A DNA stretch of 64,000 bases from Telluribacter humicola (GCF_017355935.1 NZ_JAFIQT010000001.1:1922001-1986000), one strand, 5' to 3'. Positions 35,420-45,102 are shown, numbered from the stretch's first letter. The notes: generated by a model not told the origin, from the sequence alone. Numbers and translations: made by a program.

Positions 35420-35663
35420 AACTTCACTTTTTAAGGATAAAACAAAAGTGAGAGGGCTACTTTCAAAACCTTGCTAATAGGCCTATAGCCTGAATTTCTA
35501 TTTGAAGCTTGCCCTTATCAACCGACTTAGGTACTAAATCGCGGGGTGGATCTTATCCAGCGGCGGCCATAGTTCACCTAAGTCGGTATTCTTTTAAAAG
35601 TATTACCATTCTTTCTTTTGTACTATCCCCAAAGCTAAAGGCGGCGGCCGCTTTCCTCCTCTT
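35420..35663 (-). other. Non-coding IS110 left end; candidate bridge-RNA region
   Basis: About 240 bases upstream of the transposase start with no gene. Some IS110 elements encode a bridge RNA in this position. On the minus strand a 12-base perfect stem (35576-35587 with 35521-35532) encloses a 43-base loop, and a second possible stem pairs AGGGC near 35508-35512 with GCCCT near 35454. Two GC-rich islands (GCGGCGGCC at 35560-35568 and 35641-35649) resemble the insertions in the transposase gene. The element's outer boundary is not visible. Confidence 0.4.
35521..35587 (-). ncRNA. Stem-loop candidate for an IS110 bridge RNA
   Basis: ACCGACTTAGGT and ACCTAAGTCGGT form a perfect 12-base stem with a large loop that itself can fold (TGGA with TCCA). 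Position, 100 bases upstream of the transposase start, is right for a bridge-RNA guide loop. No guide or core match can be confirmed here. Confidence 0.3.
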
Positions 35664-36116
35664 TTATATCCTATTTTTCGAATCAATGATAATGGTAACG
35701 GGACCGTCGTTGAGGAGGCTGACTTTCATATCCGCTCCGAACTCGCCGGTCTGGATGGGGGAGACAAGTTCCTGGTTTAGGAATTGGATCATTTGCTCAT
35801 AGAGGGGAATGGCTACTTCGGGCTTGGCTGCTTCAATGAATGAGGGGCGGTTGCCCTTTTTGGTACTGGCGTGGAGGGTAAACTGGCTAATGAGCAGGAT
35901 GTTGCCTCCCACCGCTTTCAAGTCCAGATTCATCTTCCCGCCCTCATCTGAGAACACACGCATACCTATGATCTTCTTGCCCAGCCACTCTACATCTTCC
36001 CGGGTATCGGTATGGGTGATACCCAGCAGCACCAGAAATCCGGTCTCGATTTGTCCGTGTATAGTGCCTTCGATAGTGACAGAAGCTTCGGTGACGCGTT
36101 GTAATACTGCAATCAT
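35664..36116 (-). CDS. dtd: D-aminoacyl-tRNA deacylase
   Basis: A 150-residue Dtd protein, which removes D-amino acids (and glycine mischarged on tRNA-Ala) from tRNA. It begins MIAVLQRVTEASVTIEG, has the conserved LLISQFTLHASTKKGNRPSF (SQFTL motif), and ends with the cis Gly-Pro region VSPIQTGEFGADMKVSLLNDGPVTIIID, where usual GPVT is present. Length is normal. It lies between the IS110 element and mgtE, 149 bases from the latter, with no clear promoter seen. Confidence 0.95.
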   Translation of the reverse strand: MIAVLQRVTEASVTIEGTIHGQIETGFLVLLGITHTDTREDVEWLGKKIIGMRVFSDEGGKMNLDLKAVGGNILLISQFTLHASTKKGNRPSFIEAAKPEVAIPLYEQMIQFLNQELVSPIQTGEFGADMKVSLLNDGPVTIIIDSKNRI

Positions 36117-36265
36117 GGGTTGTCTGATATTAGGTATTAGCTAGTAGGCGTTAGGCCGCTAATTTTGAGATAGTAGTGAGTTTTTTCTTGCGTTTGGCTT
36201 GTGAAGTATCCCTTAAGTGTTAAAGTAAATTTATAAGCTAACACCTAATAACTAACAGCTACCAG

Positions 36266-37618
36266 CTAGAGATCCAACAGCAGGTGGGCCAGGCCAAAGT
36301 ACACGCCATAGCCGATCAGGTCGTTGGCGGTGGTGATGAAGGGCCCCGAGGCTACGGCCGGATTAATACCTAGCTTATCTAAAAGGATAGGCGTAACAGT
36401 GCCCATAAAAGAGGCTAGGAATACCACTGACATAAGTGCCGACGATACCACAATGGCTAGCTGCACCTGATTGCCTATCAATAAGTTAAACCCGAATACG
36501 ATCACACTGATAATAAGTCCGTTGATAAGAGCGACGGTAAACATCCGGAGCAGACGGGGCCACACCCCCGTATCCAATCCGGACTTATCCGCCAGACTTT
36601 GCAGGATGATGGAGGAGGTCTGGATACCAACGTTACCTCCCGTAGAGCCTATAATGGGAATAAAGGCCGCCATGGCAGGTACTATGACCAGATCACCCTC
36701 AAAGAAGCTGATAAATTTAGCCGCCAGTATTCCCCCCATGATACCTACCAGGAGCCAGGGCAGACGCGCCCGGGTTTGTTCCCACACGGTGTCATCTTCC
36801 TCCACCTCTCCCGTTATACCCGCCATCGCCATAGTGTCCGAACTGGCCTGCTCGGTAATAATATCTACTACGTCATCAATGGTAATCCGGCCTAGTAGCC
36901 GTCCCTGTACATTCACCACCGGCAGCGATTCCATGTCGTAGCGCCGCATGAGTTCGGCTACTTCCTCGGCCGGGCGGTAGGTCTCGACAAAGATGATGTC
37001 TTTATCGTACAGGCTTTCGATTTTGGTGTACTTCTGGGCCAGTACTATGCGCTTGAGCGAAAGTACTCCCAGTAGGCGATCCGTATCATCCACTACGTAC
37101 ACGGCATATACCTTCTCTACATCTTCGGCCTGCTTGCGCAGCTCTTCGATGCACTGATTTACAGTCCAGTTGACGTTAGCCTTGACCAGCTCCTTCTGCA
37201 TCAGACCACCGGCTACGTCTTCATCGTAGTGCAGCAGGTCCAGGATAAAGCGGGCCTGTTCGCGGTCTTCCAGCATGGCTATCACTTCCTCCCGGATGCG
37301 GATAGGCTGCTCGTTGAGCAAGTCCACCGCATCGTCCGAGTCAAACAAGTTGACGTAGCGGGCTATCTCTTCGGAGGTAAAGTGCTTAAGGAAGTCGCGG
37401 CGGTCGTGGGGATCAAAACCGGCCAGGATTTCGGCTCCGACTTTGGTATCCAGCTGGTTGAGTAAGTAGCGCGCGGGTTCCGTATCAAGTTCATAAAGCA
37501 GGCTTGTTACGTCGGCAGGATACAATTCTTCCATTTCAGTTCTGAGGCTCGCAGCATCCTGCTTATCGATCAGATTCTGAATGTGCTCTACATACTCTTT
37601 GGTCAATTCAAACGTCAT
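36266..37618 (-). CDS. mgtE: Magnesium transporter MgtE
   Basis: A 450-residue Mg2+ channel. The N-terminal superhelical MgtE-N domain (ADVTSLLYELDTEPARYLLN ...) leads to two CBS domains (CIEELRKQAEDVEKVYAVYV and YRPAEEVAELMRRYDMESLP) and a five-helix membrane domain with MAAFIPIIGSTGGNVGIQTSS and NDLIGYGVYFGLAHLLL. In characterised MgtE the cytoplasmic domains sense Mg2+ and close the pore. Its start is 22 bases after the rsmA stop, so they are probably one operon. Confidence 0.95.
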   Translation of the reverse strand: MTFELTKEYVEHIQNLIDKQDAASLRTEMEELYPADVTSLLYELDTEPARYLLNQLDTKVGAEILAGFDPHDRRDFLKHFTSEEIARYVNLFDSDDAVDLLNEQPIRIREEVIAMLEDREQARFILDLLHYDEDVAGGLMQKELVKANVNWTVNQCIEELRKQAEDVEKVYAVYVVDDTDRLLGVLSLKRIVLAQKYTKIESLYDKDIIFVETYRPAEEVAELMRRYDMESLPVVNVQGRLLGRITIDDVVDIITEQASSDTMAMAGITGEVEEDDTVWEQTRARLPWLLVGIMGGILAAKFISFFEGDLVIVPAMAAFIPIIGSTGGNVGIQTSSIILQSLADKSGLDTGVWPRLLRMFTVALINGLIISVIVFGFNLLIGNQVQLAIVVSSALMSVVFLASFMGTVTPILLDKLGINPAVASGPFITTANDLIGYGVYFGLAHLLLDL

Positions 37619-37640
37619 AGTACTCTATTCTCAGGTAAGC

Positions 37641-38444
37641 TTACTCACTAGTAACAGCGGGGGAGCCATCTTCTCCCGGCTGGGCACTACCAATCAGCTG
37701 AGTCAGCTCAACAAATTGGGCCACACCCAGCTGCTCCGCCCGCTTGTCAAGCAGCGGATGGTCGGGAAATATTCCCATTGGTTTCAGTGCGTTGCGCAGG
37801 GTTTTGCGCCGCTGGTTGAAGGCTGTTTTTACCACGCTGAAAAACAACTTTTCATTGCAGTCCAGATTCGTGGTTTCGTTACGGCGGAGACGGATAATGC
37901 CCGATTGTACTTTGGGAGGCGGATCAAAAGCTCCCGGAGGTACAGTAAAAAGGTATTCAATATCGTAGAAAGCCTGTAGCAGCACGCTCAGAATACCATA
38001 GTCCTTGCTACAGGGGGGAGAGGCAATACGCTGGGCTACTTCTTTCTGCAGCATACAGACTACCTCCGGTATCCTGTCCCGTATCTCCAGCACCCTGAAG
38101 AAAATCTGGGAGGAGATGTTGTACGGGAAATTACCAATAATGGCAAAAGGCTCCTGAAAAACAGTTTGGCTGTTCCACCGCAGGAAATCACCGCCAATGA
38201 TGCGATCTTCCAGCGACGGATAGTGCTTATTTAGGTATTCGATAGATTCTCTATCAATCTCTATGACATGGGTAGTATATTCCTTGTGCGTCAGGAGGTA
38301 CTGGGTAAGTACCCCCATCCCGGGGCCTATTTCCAGCACCTGGGTATACTGTTTGTGCAGGGTCAGGCTATCTACGATACGCTCCGCGGCGCGGAGGTCG
38401 CGGAGGAAATGCTGACCCAGGTGTTTTTTAGCTCGTACTTTCAA
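37641..38444 (-). CDS. rsmA: 16S rRNA dimethyladenosine transferase RsmA (KsgA)
   Basis: A 267-residue methyltransferase that dimethylates two adjacent adenines in helix 45 of 16S rRNA during 30S maturation. The family start [15 protein letters not shown] aligns with a TTG at 38444; a longer reading from a TTG at 38474 adds ten unsupported residues. Motif [25 protein letters not shown], the catalytic [15 protein letters not shown] (NFPY) and [16 protein letters not shown] are all present. It leads the rsmA-mgtE operon, divergent from the hybrid kinase. Confidence 0.95.
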   Translation of the reverse strand: MKVRAKKHLGQHFLRDLRAAERIVDSLTLHKQYTQVLEIGPGMGVLTQYLLTHKEYTTHVIEIDRESIEYLNKHYPSLEDRIIGGDFLRWNSQTVFQEPFAIIGNFPYNISSQIFFRVLEIRDRIPEVVCMLQKEVAQRIASPPCSKDYGILSVLLQAFYDIEYLFTVPPGAFDPPPKVQSGIIRLRRNETTNLDCNEKLFFSVVKTAFNQRRKTLRNALKPMGIFPDHPLLDKRAEQLGVAQFVELTQLIGSAQPGEDGSPAVTSE

Positions 38445-38555
38445 AAGAATCTGGTTTTGATAATGCAGTAACAACGCCTAAAATTACGCCTAAATTCGTA
38501 GATTTATCGACTAAAGAATATAACCTGAGTCAGGTTAAGGATTCAAAAGACAATA

Positions 38556-41500
38556 ATGGAAACAATACGATCATTTGCCGACTGGCAATCCATACATAGT
38601 ACCCTCGAGCATCTCCGTCTGATCGGGATTACCCTGACACCTGACCTGGTGATTAAGTCGGTAAGTCCGTACACCCTCAAGAAGACGGGATGGCTGGAAT
38701 CTGATCTGGTTGGGTACAGCCTGTTTGACAAGCTGATTCCGGAAGCGGATCAGGATGAGGTACGCGATACGCTGGAAGATGCTATATTCCGTGGTGCCAA
38801 GATAGAGCGCCGTGAGATACCTATGCTGGGTCAAAATGGTAGCCCGCGCACCATGTCTGTCAACTCAGTACTGATGCAGGAGGTGGATAGCTTGCCAGGA
38901 ACAATCACGGTAGTAGGTGAGGATATAACCCGGCGGCGGCGGATGGAGTCAGCGCTATCCAAATCCAACTCGCAACTACAGGACCTGGTGGATAACACCA
39001 GTGACCTGATCCAGCTCATTACCCTCGAAGGGAAATTTATCTTTGTCAACCGCGCCTGGCGGGAGGTACTGGGCTATGGCCTGGAGGAAATCGCCTCCAT
39101 GACCATTGCGGATATTCTGCACCCGCAGTTCCGGGAGGAGACCCTGAAGCAGCTAAAGTACATTCAGGAGGGTAATTCGAAGCCTGATTTTGAGACGGTA
39201 TTTGTCAGCAAGGAAGGTCGTAAGATATTCCTGACGGGTAGTGTCAACTGCCGCTATGATAATGGTAAGCCTACGGCTTTTCGCTGTATTCTGCACGACT
39301 TTACCGAAAAGATTCGGGCCGAAAAAGCACAGAGCCTGTACTACAGCATTGCCAACTGGACCATCAGTACCCAGAATCTGGACGACCTGTACCACAACAT
39401 CCACGAGGAACTAGGCAAGATCATTGATGTTAAAAACTTCTTTATTGCGCTTTACGACCAGCACAAAAGTTTTCTGTCGTTCCCGTACTATGTGGATGAG
39501 TACTTCCAGGGCAACTTGCGTTTCACCAAGCGCAAGCTGGGCAATGGTCTGACCGAATTTGCCATCGCCTCTAACCGCCCTCTGTTCCTGTACGAAGAAG
39601 ATATCGAGCGGCTGGCTACCACCAATAGCCTGTACCTGTACGGGGTAACGCCTAAGGTACTGCTGTGTGTACCTCTGCGGATTGGTGATCGGGTGACGGG
39701 TATCATTGGGGTTAAGTCGTACGATAACCCTAATACTTACGATGCCCGTGACCTGGAGCTGCTGGAGTTTATATCGGGTCAGGTAGCGCTGGCTATAGCC
39801 CGGAAGCAAAGTGAGGAGGAACTGGCCAAGTACGCGGCCCGCCTCAATGCTATCTTTGACAGTAGCTCCCACCTGATCTGGTCGGTCAATAAGAGCCTGC
39901 AGTTGACTTCCTTTAACCGTAACTACGCTGATCTGATCAAGGCACAGTTGAATATGCCTCCTTCGCTCAACGTAAGTACCGAGAAGCTGGGCTGGCGCAT
40001 GATGGGACCCGAAAACCGCCGCCTCCTTGAGCACCGTTACCGCCAGGCGTTCAGGGGGGAAGCGCAGTACTTCGAGCTTAAAATCGATAAGCGGGGCGGC
40101 GGGGACCTTTGGCTGGAGTTTTATCTGAATCCTATTCTATACACAGGAGGGTTGATAGAGGAGGTATCCGGCATAGCCCGCGATATAACACGAAGAAAAA
40201 AGGCCGAAATAGACCTGCGACAGAGCGAGGAGGTATTCCGGGGTATTTTCGAAAACCTGCAGGATATCTACGTCCGGATTGATCGCCAGGGACTGATTAC
40301 CATGGTAAGTCCGTCGGTATTTAAGCGTTCCGGCTACACACCTCAGGAGGTACTGGGGCGCAATATATCCGAATTCTTCATTGAACCGCAACTGATCCAC
40401 GCGGCCCTGATCCGGCTGCGCCGCGACAAAAGTCTGCGCAACTTTGAGGTACCCCTGCGGGTCAAGGATGGCTCCGAGCGGCAGTTTATGCTGAACATGC
40501 TACTCTTCCCCGATGAGAATGGCAAACCGCTGGAAATAGCGGCACTGGCCCGTGATATAACCGAATTGAAGAAAAACGAGCAGGAGCTGCGCAAGGCTAA
40601 GGAGCAGGCCGAGCACTCACTGAAAGTGAAGGAAGGCTTCCTGGCCAATATGAGCCACGAAATCCGGACACCTATGAACGGGGTGATCGGAATGATAGAC
40701 CTGCTGGTAAATACCAGCCTCAACGAAGAGCAGCGCGACTATGTATTGACGATCAAACGCTCTTCCGAAACGCTGCTCCACATCCTGAATGACATCCTGG
40801 ACTTGTCCAAGATCGAAGCCGGAAAAATGGTACTGCACGAAGCACCGCTGTCACTGGCGGAACTCCTGGAAAAGATGGTGGCGCTATTTGGACAGACGGC
40901 CCGTAACAAAGGCAATACCTTGACCTACCACCTGGCACCGGAACTACCAAAGTACATCATAGCTGACCAGACCCGCCTGCTGCAGATCCTGTCCAACCTG
41001 ACTTCCAACGCCCTGAAATTTACAGAGAACGGGGAGGTACGTATCAAGGTATGCCTGGTAGAAAGCCGGGGCAAGCACCACAAGATCAAGGTAGAGGTAT
41101 ATGACTCGGGTATTGGTATTTCGGAAGAAGACCAGAGGCTGCTCTTTACCTCATTTACCCAGTTGGATAATTCGTCCCGGAAGACGTTCGGTGGTACCGG
41201 TCTGGGACTGGCTATATCCCGTCGGCTATGCCAGCTGATGAACGGAGATATTGGTGTGGAATCCAACGTGGGAGAAGGTAGCATGTTCTGGTTTACGTTT
41301 GAAACCAAAGAAACCAGTATCTCACCCGCTTCTGTCGGGAACAAGGACGATGAAGTATCTTTCAACAATATATTTAGTAAGTATCACCCACGTATCCTGC
41401 TGGTGGATGATAACCTGGTCAACCGGAAGGTAGCCAGCGAAATCCTTAAAAAAGCAGGCTGTGACGTAGTTACTGCCGAGGATGGATTTGAAGCCATCAG

Positions 41501-42170
41501 AAAGGTGGAGGAGGTATTCGCCACGCCTGACGGCTACTTTGATATCCTGTTCATGGATATTCAGATGCCCGATATGGACGGAGTCGAAACGACCCGTGAG
41601 CTCCGGAAAATGTTCGGCAAGAGGCTGCCGCCCATTATAGCCATGACAGCCTACTCCATGAAAGAGGACCGTGACCGGTTTATGAGCCAGGGAATGGACG
41701 ACTATATACCCAAACCCATCCGGGCCCAGCAACTGGTGAGCAAGGTAAAGGATGTCATTGGTGGGGCAAATAACCGCAAGCTGGGACATAAACAGCAGGA
41801 GATAGCGCAGGAAATAGCGCTGCCGGTGCTGGATCGTACCATCGTGGACCAGTTGAAAAATATTGGCGGCGACGACCTGGTACGTTCCATCTACGAAGAG
41901 TTTGTATCCGAGTCGACGGAACTGGTCAATGAAGCCATCAGCGCCTTTGATCGTGATGATATTCCTACGGTCAAGAGCAACCTGCATACGCTCAAAGGCA
42001 GCGCTGGTACGGTAGGTGTCATGCAGGTGGCCGAGATAGCCCGCGAGGCCGAAGGCCGGCTGAAGGTCAATGATACCAGTACCCTGTCCGAAGCCCTGCC
42101 CCAGCTCCAGAAAGCCTTCCAGGTCTTCCTGAGCTGTTTTGAGCAGAAGCTGGATGAATGGCTGGCCTAG
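38556..42170 (+). CDS. Hybrid sensor histidine kinase with PAS, GAF, REC and HPt domains
   Basis: A 1204-residue soluble sensor without obvious membrane segments. Domains: PAS (1-128), PAS (133-255), GAF (262-418), PAS (425-545), PAS (555-675), HisKA with FLANMSHEIRTPMNGV (His701), HATPase with LTSNALKFTENGEV, YDSGIGISEED and FGGTGLGLAIS, REC (945-1065) with ILLVDDN and Asp1001 in FMDIQMPDMDG, and HPt with LHTLKGSAGTVG (His1144). All phosphotransfer residues are in place, so it can relay His-Asp-His to an external regulator. It is divergent from rsmA; a single-domain response regulator lies 0.9 kb downstream. Signal unknown. Confidence 0.93.
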   Translation: METIRSFADWQSIHSTLEHLRLIGITLTPDLVIKSVSPYTLKKTGWLESDLVGYSLFDKLIPEADQDEVRDTLEDAIFRGAKIERREIPMLGQNGSPRTMSVNSVLMQEVDSLPGTITVVGEDITRRRRMESALSKSNSQLQDLVDNTSDLIQLITLEGKFIFVNRAWREVLGYGLEEIASMTIADILHPQFREETLKQLKYIQEGNSKPDFETVFVSKEGRKIFLTGSVNCRYDNGKPTAFRCILHDFTEKIRAEKAQSLYYSIANWTISTQNLDDLYHNIHEELGKIIDVKNFFIALYDQHKSFLSFPYYVDEYFQGNLRFTKRKLGNGLTEFAIASNRPLFLYEEDIERLATTNSLYLYGVTPKVLLCVPLRIGDRVTGIIGVKSYDNPNTYDARDLELLEFISGQVALAIARKQSEEELAKYAARLNAIFDSSSHLIWSVNKSLQLTSFNRNYADLIKAQLNMPPSLNVSTEKLGWRMMGPENRRLLEHRYRQAFRGEAQYFELKIDKRGGGDLWLEFYLNPILYTGGLIEEVSGIARDITRRKKAEIDLRQSEEVFRGIFENLQDIYVRIDRQGLITMVSPSVFKRSGYTPQEVLGRNISEFFIEPQLIHAALIRLRRDKSLRNFEVPLRVKDGSERQFMLNMLLFPDENGKPLEIAALARDITELKKNEQELRKAKEQAEHSLKVKEGFLANMSHEIRTPMNGVIGMIDLLVNTSLNEEQRDYVLTIKRSSETLLHILNDILDLSKIEAGKMVLHEAPLSLAELLEKMVALFGQTARNKGNTLTYHLAPELPKYIIADQTRLLQILSNLTSNALKFTENGEVRIKVCLVESRGKHHKIKVEVYDSGIGISEEDQRLLFTSFTQLDNSSRKTFGGTGLGLAISRRLCQLMNGDIGVESNVGEGSMFWFTFETKETSISPASVGNKDDEVSFNNIFSKYHPRILLVDDNLVNRKVASEILKKAGCDVVTAEDGFEAIRKVEEVFATPDGYFDILFMDIQMPDMDGVETTRELRKMFGKRLPPIIAMTAYSMKEDRDRFMSQGMDDYIPKPIRAQQLVSKVKDVIGGANNRKLGHKQQEIAQEIALPVLDRTIVDQLKNIGGDDLVRSIYEEFVSESTELVNEAISAFDRDDIPTVKSNLHTLKGSAGTVGVMQVAEIAREAEGRLKVNDTSTLSEALPQLQKAFQVFLSCFEQKLDEWLA

Positions 42171-42176
42171 GGACTA

Positions 42177-42773
42177 TTAGTGAGCTTTGCCGTAGGTCTT
42201 TTCGCCGGCCTCAACCGCTACCTTGAGGTTGTTTTCTTTCGGTGGGATGGGGCAGCTGTACCCGTCGCTGTACGCGCAGTAGGGGTTATAAGCCTTGTTA
42301 AAGTCCAGCAATAAGCGTTTTTCCTTTATGTCCTTGAGGCGGAGGTCCAGATAACGGCCTCCGCCGTAGGTACTCTGGCCGTTGGTCATATCCTTGAAGG
42401 GGATAAACAGGTAGTCGCGGTACTGCGGTAGCTGACGCAGGCTCAGGCTTTGGTACACGGCCAGCTTCTGGGGCTTACCCTCCAGCTGAAAGTGTAGTTC
42501 ACCGTATTTGACATAGGTCTTCTTCTTGCCGTCGTAGGTGGGCATCTCGAAGGGTTCGCTTTTGGGCGTAGCGACAAAGCGGGCCTCTACCTGATAGGCT
42601 ATATTGGGGTTGTAAAAGCGCAGCCCATCCAGGTCTTCTTTTTTTAGGGGGGAGTTAGGCGTAGTCAGGAATTCCTCCATGTACTCATCGCGGTGGACGG
42701 CGATGTCCTCCTCGTAGTCTTGAGCAAACAGAGGGCTGGATAAGAGTAAAAAGAGGAACAGGTAGCGTAGCAT
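42177..42773 (-). CDS. Secreted DUF1684 protein
   Basis: A 198-residue exported protein with signal peptide LRYLFLFLLLSSPLFAQ. The body matches DUF1684: HRDEYMEEFLTTPNSPL, the LDGLRFYNPNIAY block, the YVKYGELHFQLEGKPQKLAVYQS strand pair, and the C-terminal YNPYCAYSDGYSCPIPPKEN. Function is unknown. It converges on the hybrid kinase with only 6 bases between stops, so any terminator must lie in coding sequence. About 290 bases separate its start from the next plus-strand gene, in which I see no gene. Confidence 0.85.
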   Translation of the reverse strand: MLRYLFLFLLLSSPLFAQDYEEDIAVHRDEYMEEFLTTPNSPLKKEDLDGLRFYNPNIAYQVEARFVATPKSEPFEMPTYDGKKKTYVKYGELHFQLEGKPQKLAVYQSLSLRQLPQYRDYLFIPFKDMTNGQSTYGGGRYLDLRLKDIKEKRLLLDFNKAYNPYCAYSDGYSCPIPPKENNLKVAVEAGEKTYGKAH

Positions 42774-43066
42774 AGCAGTAGATTAACGAAATAGTAAAGT
42801 TGATAGGATATGCCTGTAAAGCAGGTGTTGAGACTTGGCCAGGGAGATGATCCGTATGGTTGTAAATAGTTAAAAGTTACTATATTAGACTCTGGATAGC
42901 AGTGATAGAAAGGGTTTCTGTCAGGATAAATAAGTACGTGAATATCAGGTAATGTTCACAAAAAAACGGATGAATTTTACCAATAAAGGTTGGCTTACTT
43001 GCTTACTAATTCGAAATATACCTAAATTCACCATGTCAATTGTATAAACAAACCCGACAATTCAAC

Positions 43067-43447
43067 ATGTCTTATACCAAACGTGTATTGATAGCCGAAG
43101 ATAGCTCGGTTATTCAAAATCTAGCTCGTAAAATCCTTGAATTCCAGAATTACGAGATCACTGCCGTTAAAAATGGTGAGCAGGTATTACAGCTTCTTGA
43201 GAAAGAAAACTTTGATATTATCCTTCTTGATATAAATATGCCGATCATGGATGGTATGGAATGTGCCCGTGCTGTTCGTGCTCTTGGTGATCCCCAAAAG
43301 GCTATGACGCCAATCGTTGCCATCACCGGTAACGCCAAAAATTATTCCGACGAAGACTTCAAAGAGGCAGGCTTTAACGATGCCCTCATGAAACCACTCA
43401 ACTTTGACCGCCTGGTTGAAGTAGTGGCGCATCATACTGATAAGTAA
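43067..43447 (+). CDS. Single-domain response regulator
   Basis: A 126-residue REC-only protein. The ATG at 43067 gives SYTKRVLIAEDSSVIQNL; a longer frame from a TTG at 43040 is rejected. It has the acidic pair in IAEDSS, the phospho-acceptor Asp in IILLDINMPIMDGMEC, the Thr in VAITGNAKN and Lys in ALMKPLNFDRL. It has no output domain, so it would act by protein contact or pass phosphate onward. The kinase at 38556 with its HPt domain is a plausible partner. The next gene starts 9 bases later. Confidence 0.9.
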   Translation: MSYTKRVLIAEDSSVIQNLARKILEFQNYEITAVKNGEQVLQLLEKENFDIILLDINMPIMDGMECARAVRALGDPQKAMTPIVAITGNAKNYSDEDFKEAGFNDALMKPLNFDRLVEVVAHHTDK

Positions 43448-43456
43448 GCAGATTAC

Positions 43457-44218
43457 ATGAGGGTTACTTTCCTTGGAACCGGTACGTCGCAGGGGGTACC
43501 TGTTATCGCCTGCGACTGTGCCGTTTGTCGTTCACTAGACTACCGCGACAAACGGTTGAGGGTATCGGTGTGGCTGGAGGTACAGGGAAAGTCCTTTGTT
43601 ATTGATACCGGTCCGGACTTCCGGCAGCAGATGCTGCGGGCGAGGGTCCGTACGCTGGATGCCGTTGTATTTACCCACCAGCACAAGGATCACGTAGCCG
43701 GTCTGGATGATGTACGAGCCTTTAACTTCCGCCAGCGCAGGGACATGCCACTCTACGGCCGGCAGGAGGTACTGAACCAGATCGAGCGTGAGTTTTACTA
43801 CGCCTTCGAGGAGGACCGCTACCCCGGTGTGCCTCACCTGAATCTTCTCCCCATTACAAACCAGCCCTTTGAGATAGAAGGGGTCCTTTTTACACCCATT
43901 GAGGTTATGCACGGCCGGTTGCCTGTTTACGGCTTCCGGGTTGGCGACTTTACCTACATTACCGACGCCAACTACATCTCCGAGCAGGAACTTGAAAAAG
44001 TCAAAGGTTCCAAAGTACTGGTCCTGGATGCCCTTCAGCGTGAGCCTCACATTTCTCATTTTACACTTCCGCAGGCTATTGAGCTTATCAACCGCCTGGA
44101 CGTGCCCGTTTCCTATCTTACCCACCTAAGCCACCGCATGGGCCTGCACGAGGCCGTCGAGGCGGAGCTTCCTCCCCACATCCGCCTGGCCTTTGATGGC
44201 CTTACGCTGGAGGTATAA
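43457..44218 (+). CDS. MBL-fold metallo-hydrolase (PhnP-like)
   Basis: A 253-residue metallo-beta-lactamase-fold hydrolase. It begins MRVTFLGTGTSQGVPVIACDC with a Cys pair (CDCAVC) typical of PhnP-like members, and has the metal ligands in VVFTHQHKDHVAGLDD (HxHxDH), MHGRLPVYGFRVGDFTYITDANYI and a late YLTHLSHRMGLH. PhnP itself is a cyclic phosphodiesterase; other members act on lipoate/octanoate or phosphodiesters. Substrate here is not known. It is close behind the response regulator and may share its transcript. Confidence 0.88.
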   Translation: MRVTFLGTGTSQGVPVIACDCAVCRSLDYRDKRLRVSVWLEVQGKSFVIDTGPDFRQQMLRARVRTLDAVVFTHQHKDHVAGLDDVRAFNFRQRRDMPLYGRQEVLNQIEREFYYAFEEDRYPGVPHLNLLPITNQPFEIEGVLFTPIEVMHGRLPVYGFRVGDFTYITDANYISEQELEKVKGSKVLVLDALQREPHISHFTLPQAIELINRLDVPVSYLTHLSHRMGLHEAVEAELPPHIRLAFDGLTLEV

Positions 44219-44341
44219 TAATTTACTCTTTTACTGCTCAGGTTAGGTGCCGATAGAGATTTCTATGGGGCACTATATGCTTGGTATTTATGTTATTTCG
44301 TTATAATAACAACTATTATTTATTACATAACCGTGCAGAAG

Positions 44342-44905
44342 ATGAGAGGAGTAACAACTTATATATTTGCGTTGATCAGTATGCTGGCCGTTGCCTCGTG
44401 CAGCCCACGGGTGCGGGTCGTAGATGCCCATAAAGCCCAGGAGCTTAACGCGGCTCAGTACCCAACATTCGGGTTTGGTGAGATAAACATTGAAGGCGAT
44501 AGCCTTCCCCTGCCGGGCCAGGTACGACTCAATAATAGCATCAACATGATGAAGGATGCCATTGCGCGTAACCTGCGAAGCAAGGGGATGCAGCAAAGCC
44601 TCGATCCGGCTCTGAAAATCAACATCAGCCTGGCTGTAGACGAGAAAATCCAGACTCGCCAGACTAACTTTGCCAACGATGGTGCACCACGCTACGTGGG
44701 CCAGTACCGCTGGAGATGGCAGGTAGAGGAGAAGGAAGTAGGCCGCTACGATATGGGCAGGCTTTCCCTCGAAATGGTGGATGCCGATGACAATTCGGTA
44801 GTGCTGAAGTCTGTAGCCGAAGGTGTACTGCCTAAGAAGATGGAGAAACTGGAGTACACCATTGAAGAGGCCGTTCAGCGGATGATTGCTCAGAGTGATA
44901 AGTAA
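44342..44905 (+). CDS. DUF4136-type lipoprotein
   Basis: A 187-residue lipoprotein. The ATG at 44342 gives a signal peptide ending in the lipobox AVASC. An upstream GTG at 44333 is possible but unneeded. The mature domain (FGFGEINIEGDS, INMMKDAIARNLRSKGMQQS, INISLAVDEKIQTRQ, YRWRWQVEEKEVGRYDMGRLSLEMVD) matches the DUF4136 pattern, an alpha/beta sandwich of unknown role in the outer membrane or periplasm. Confidence 0.8.
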   Translation: MRGVTTYIFALISMLAVASCSPRVRVVDAHKAQELNAAQYPTFGFGEINIEGDSLPLPGQVRLNNSINMMKDAIARNLRSKGMQQSLDPALKINISLAVDEKIQTRQTNFANDGAPRYVGQYRWRWQVEEKEVGRYDMGRLSLEMVDADDNSVVLKSVAEGVLPKKMEKLEYTIEEAVQRMIAQSDK

Positions 44906-44995
44906 AGGAGGAGGGGAGGAAAGAAGGAATGGAGTAAAGTGTCATGTTTGAATATTTTCTTTTTTTTCATTCCCACCAATGAATAATTCAGTTAG

Positions 44996-45021
44996 ACGAG
45001 GCGCAGGAAACTGAGCCTCGT
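44996..45021 (+). terminator. Rho-independent terminator with GNRA loop
   Basis: Stem ACGAGGC/GCCTCGT, a G-A mismatch, then CAG/CTG closing a GAAA tetraloop, followed by TTTACTTATA. It lies 91 bases past the DUF4136 stop. Confidence 0.7.
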
Positions 45022-45068
45022 TTACTTATAGCTTAAGGCATAAAGCTTAGAGCTCAAATCAAAACCCC

Positions 45069-45076
45069 TACCTTTG
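45069..45076 (+). promoter_or_regulatory. -7 box of the NFACT gene
   Basis: TACCTTTG is a perfect TAnnTTTG match 27 bases before the GTG start at 45103. No convincing -33 TTG is seen at the expected spacing, so this is a moderate call. Confidence 0.45.
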
Positions 45077-45102
45077 CGGCTGAACCCAGGTACCTACAAC
45101 TC

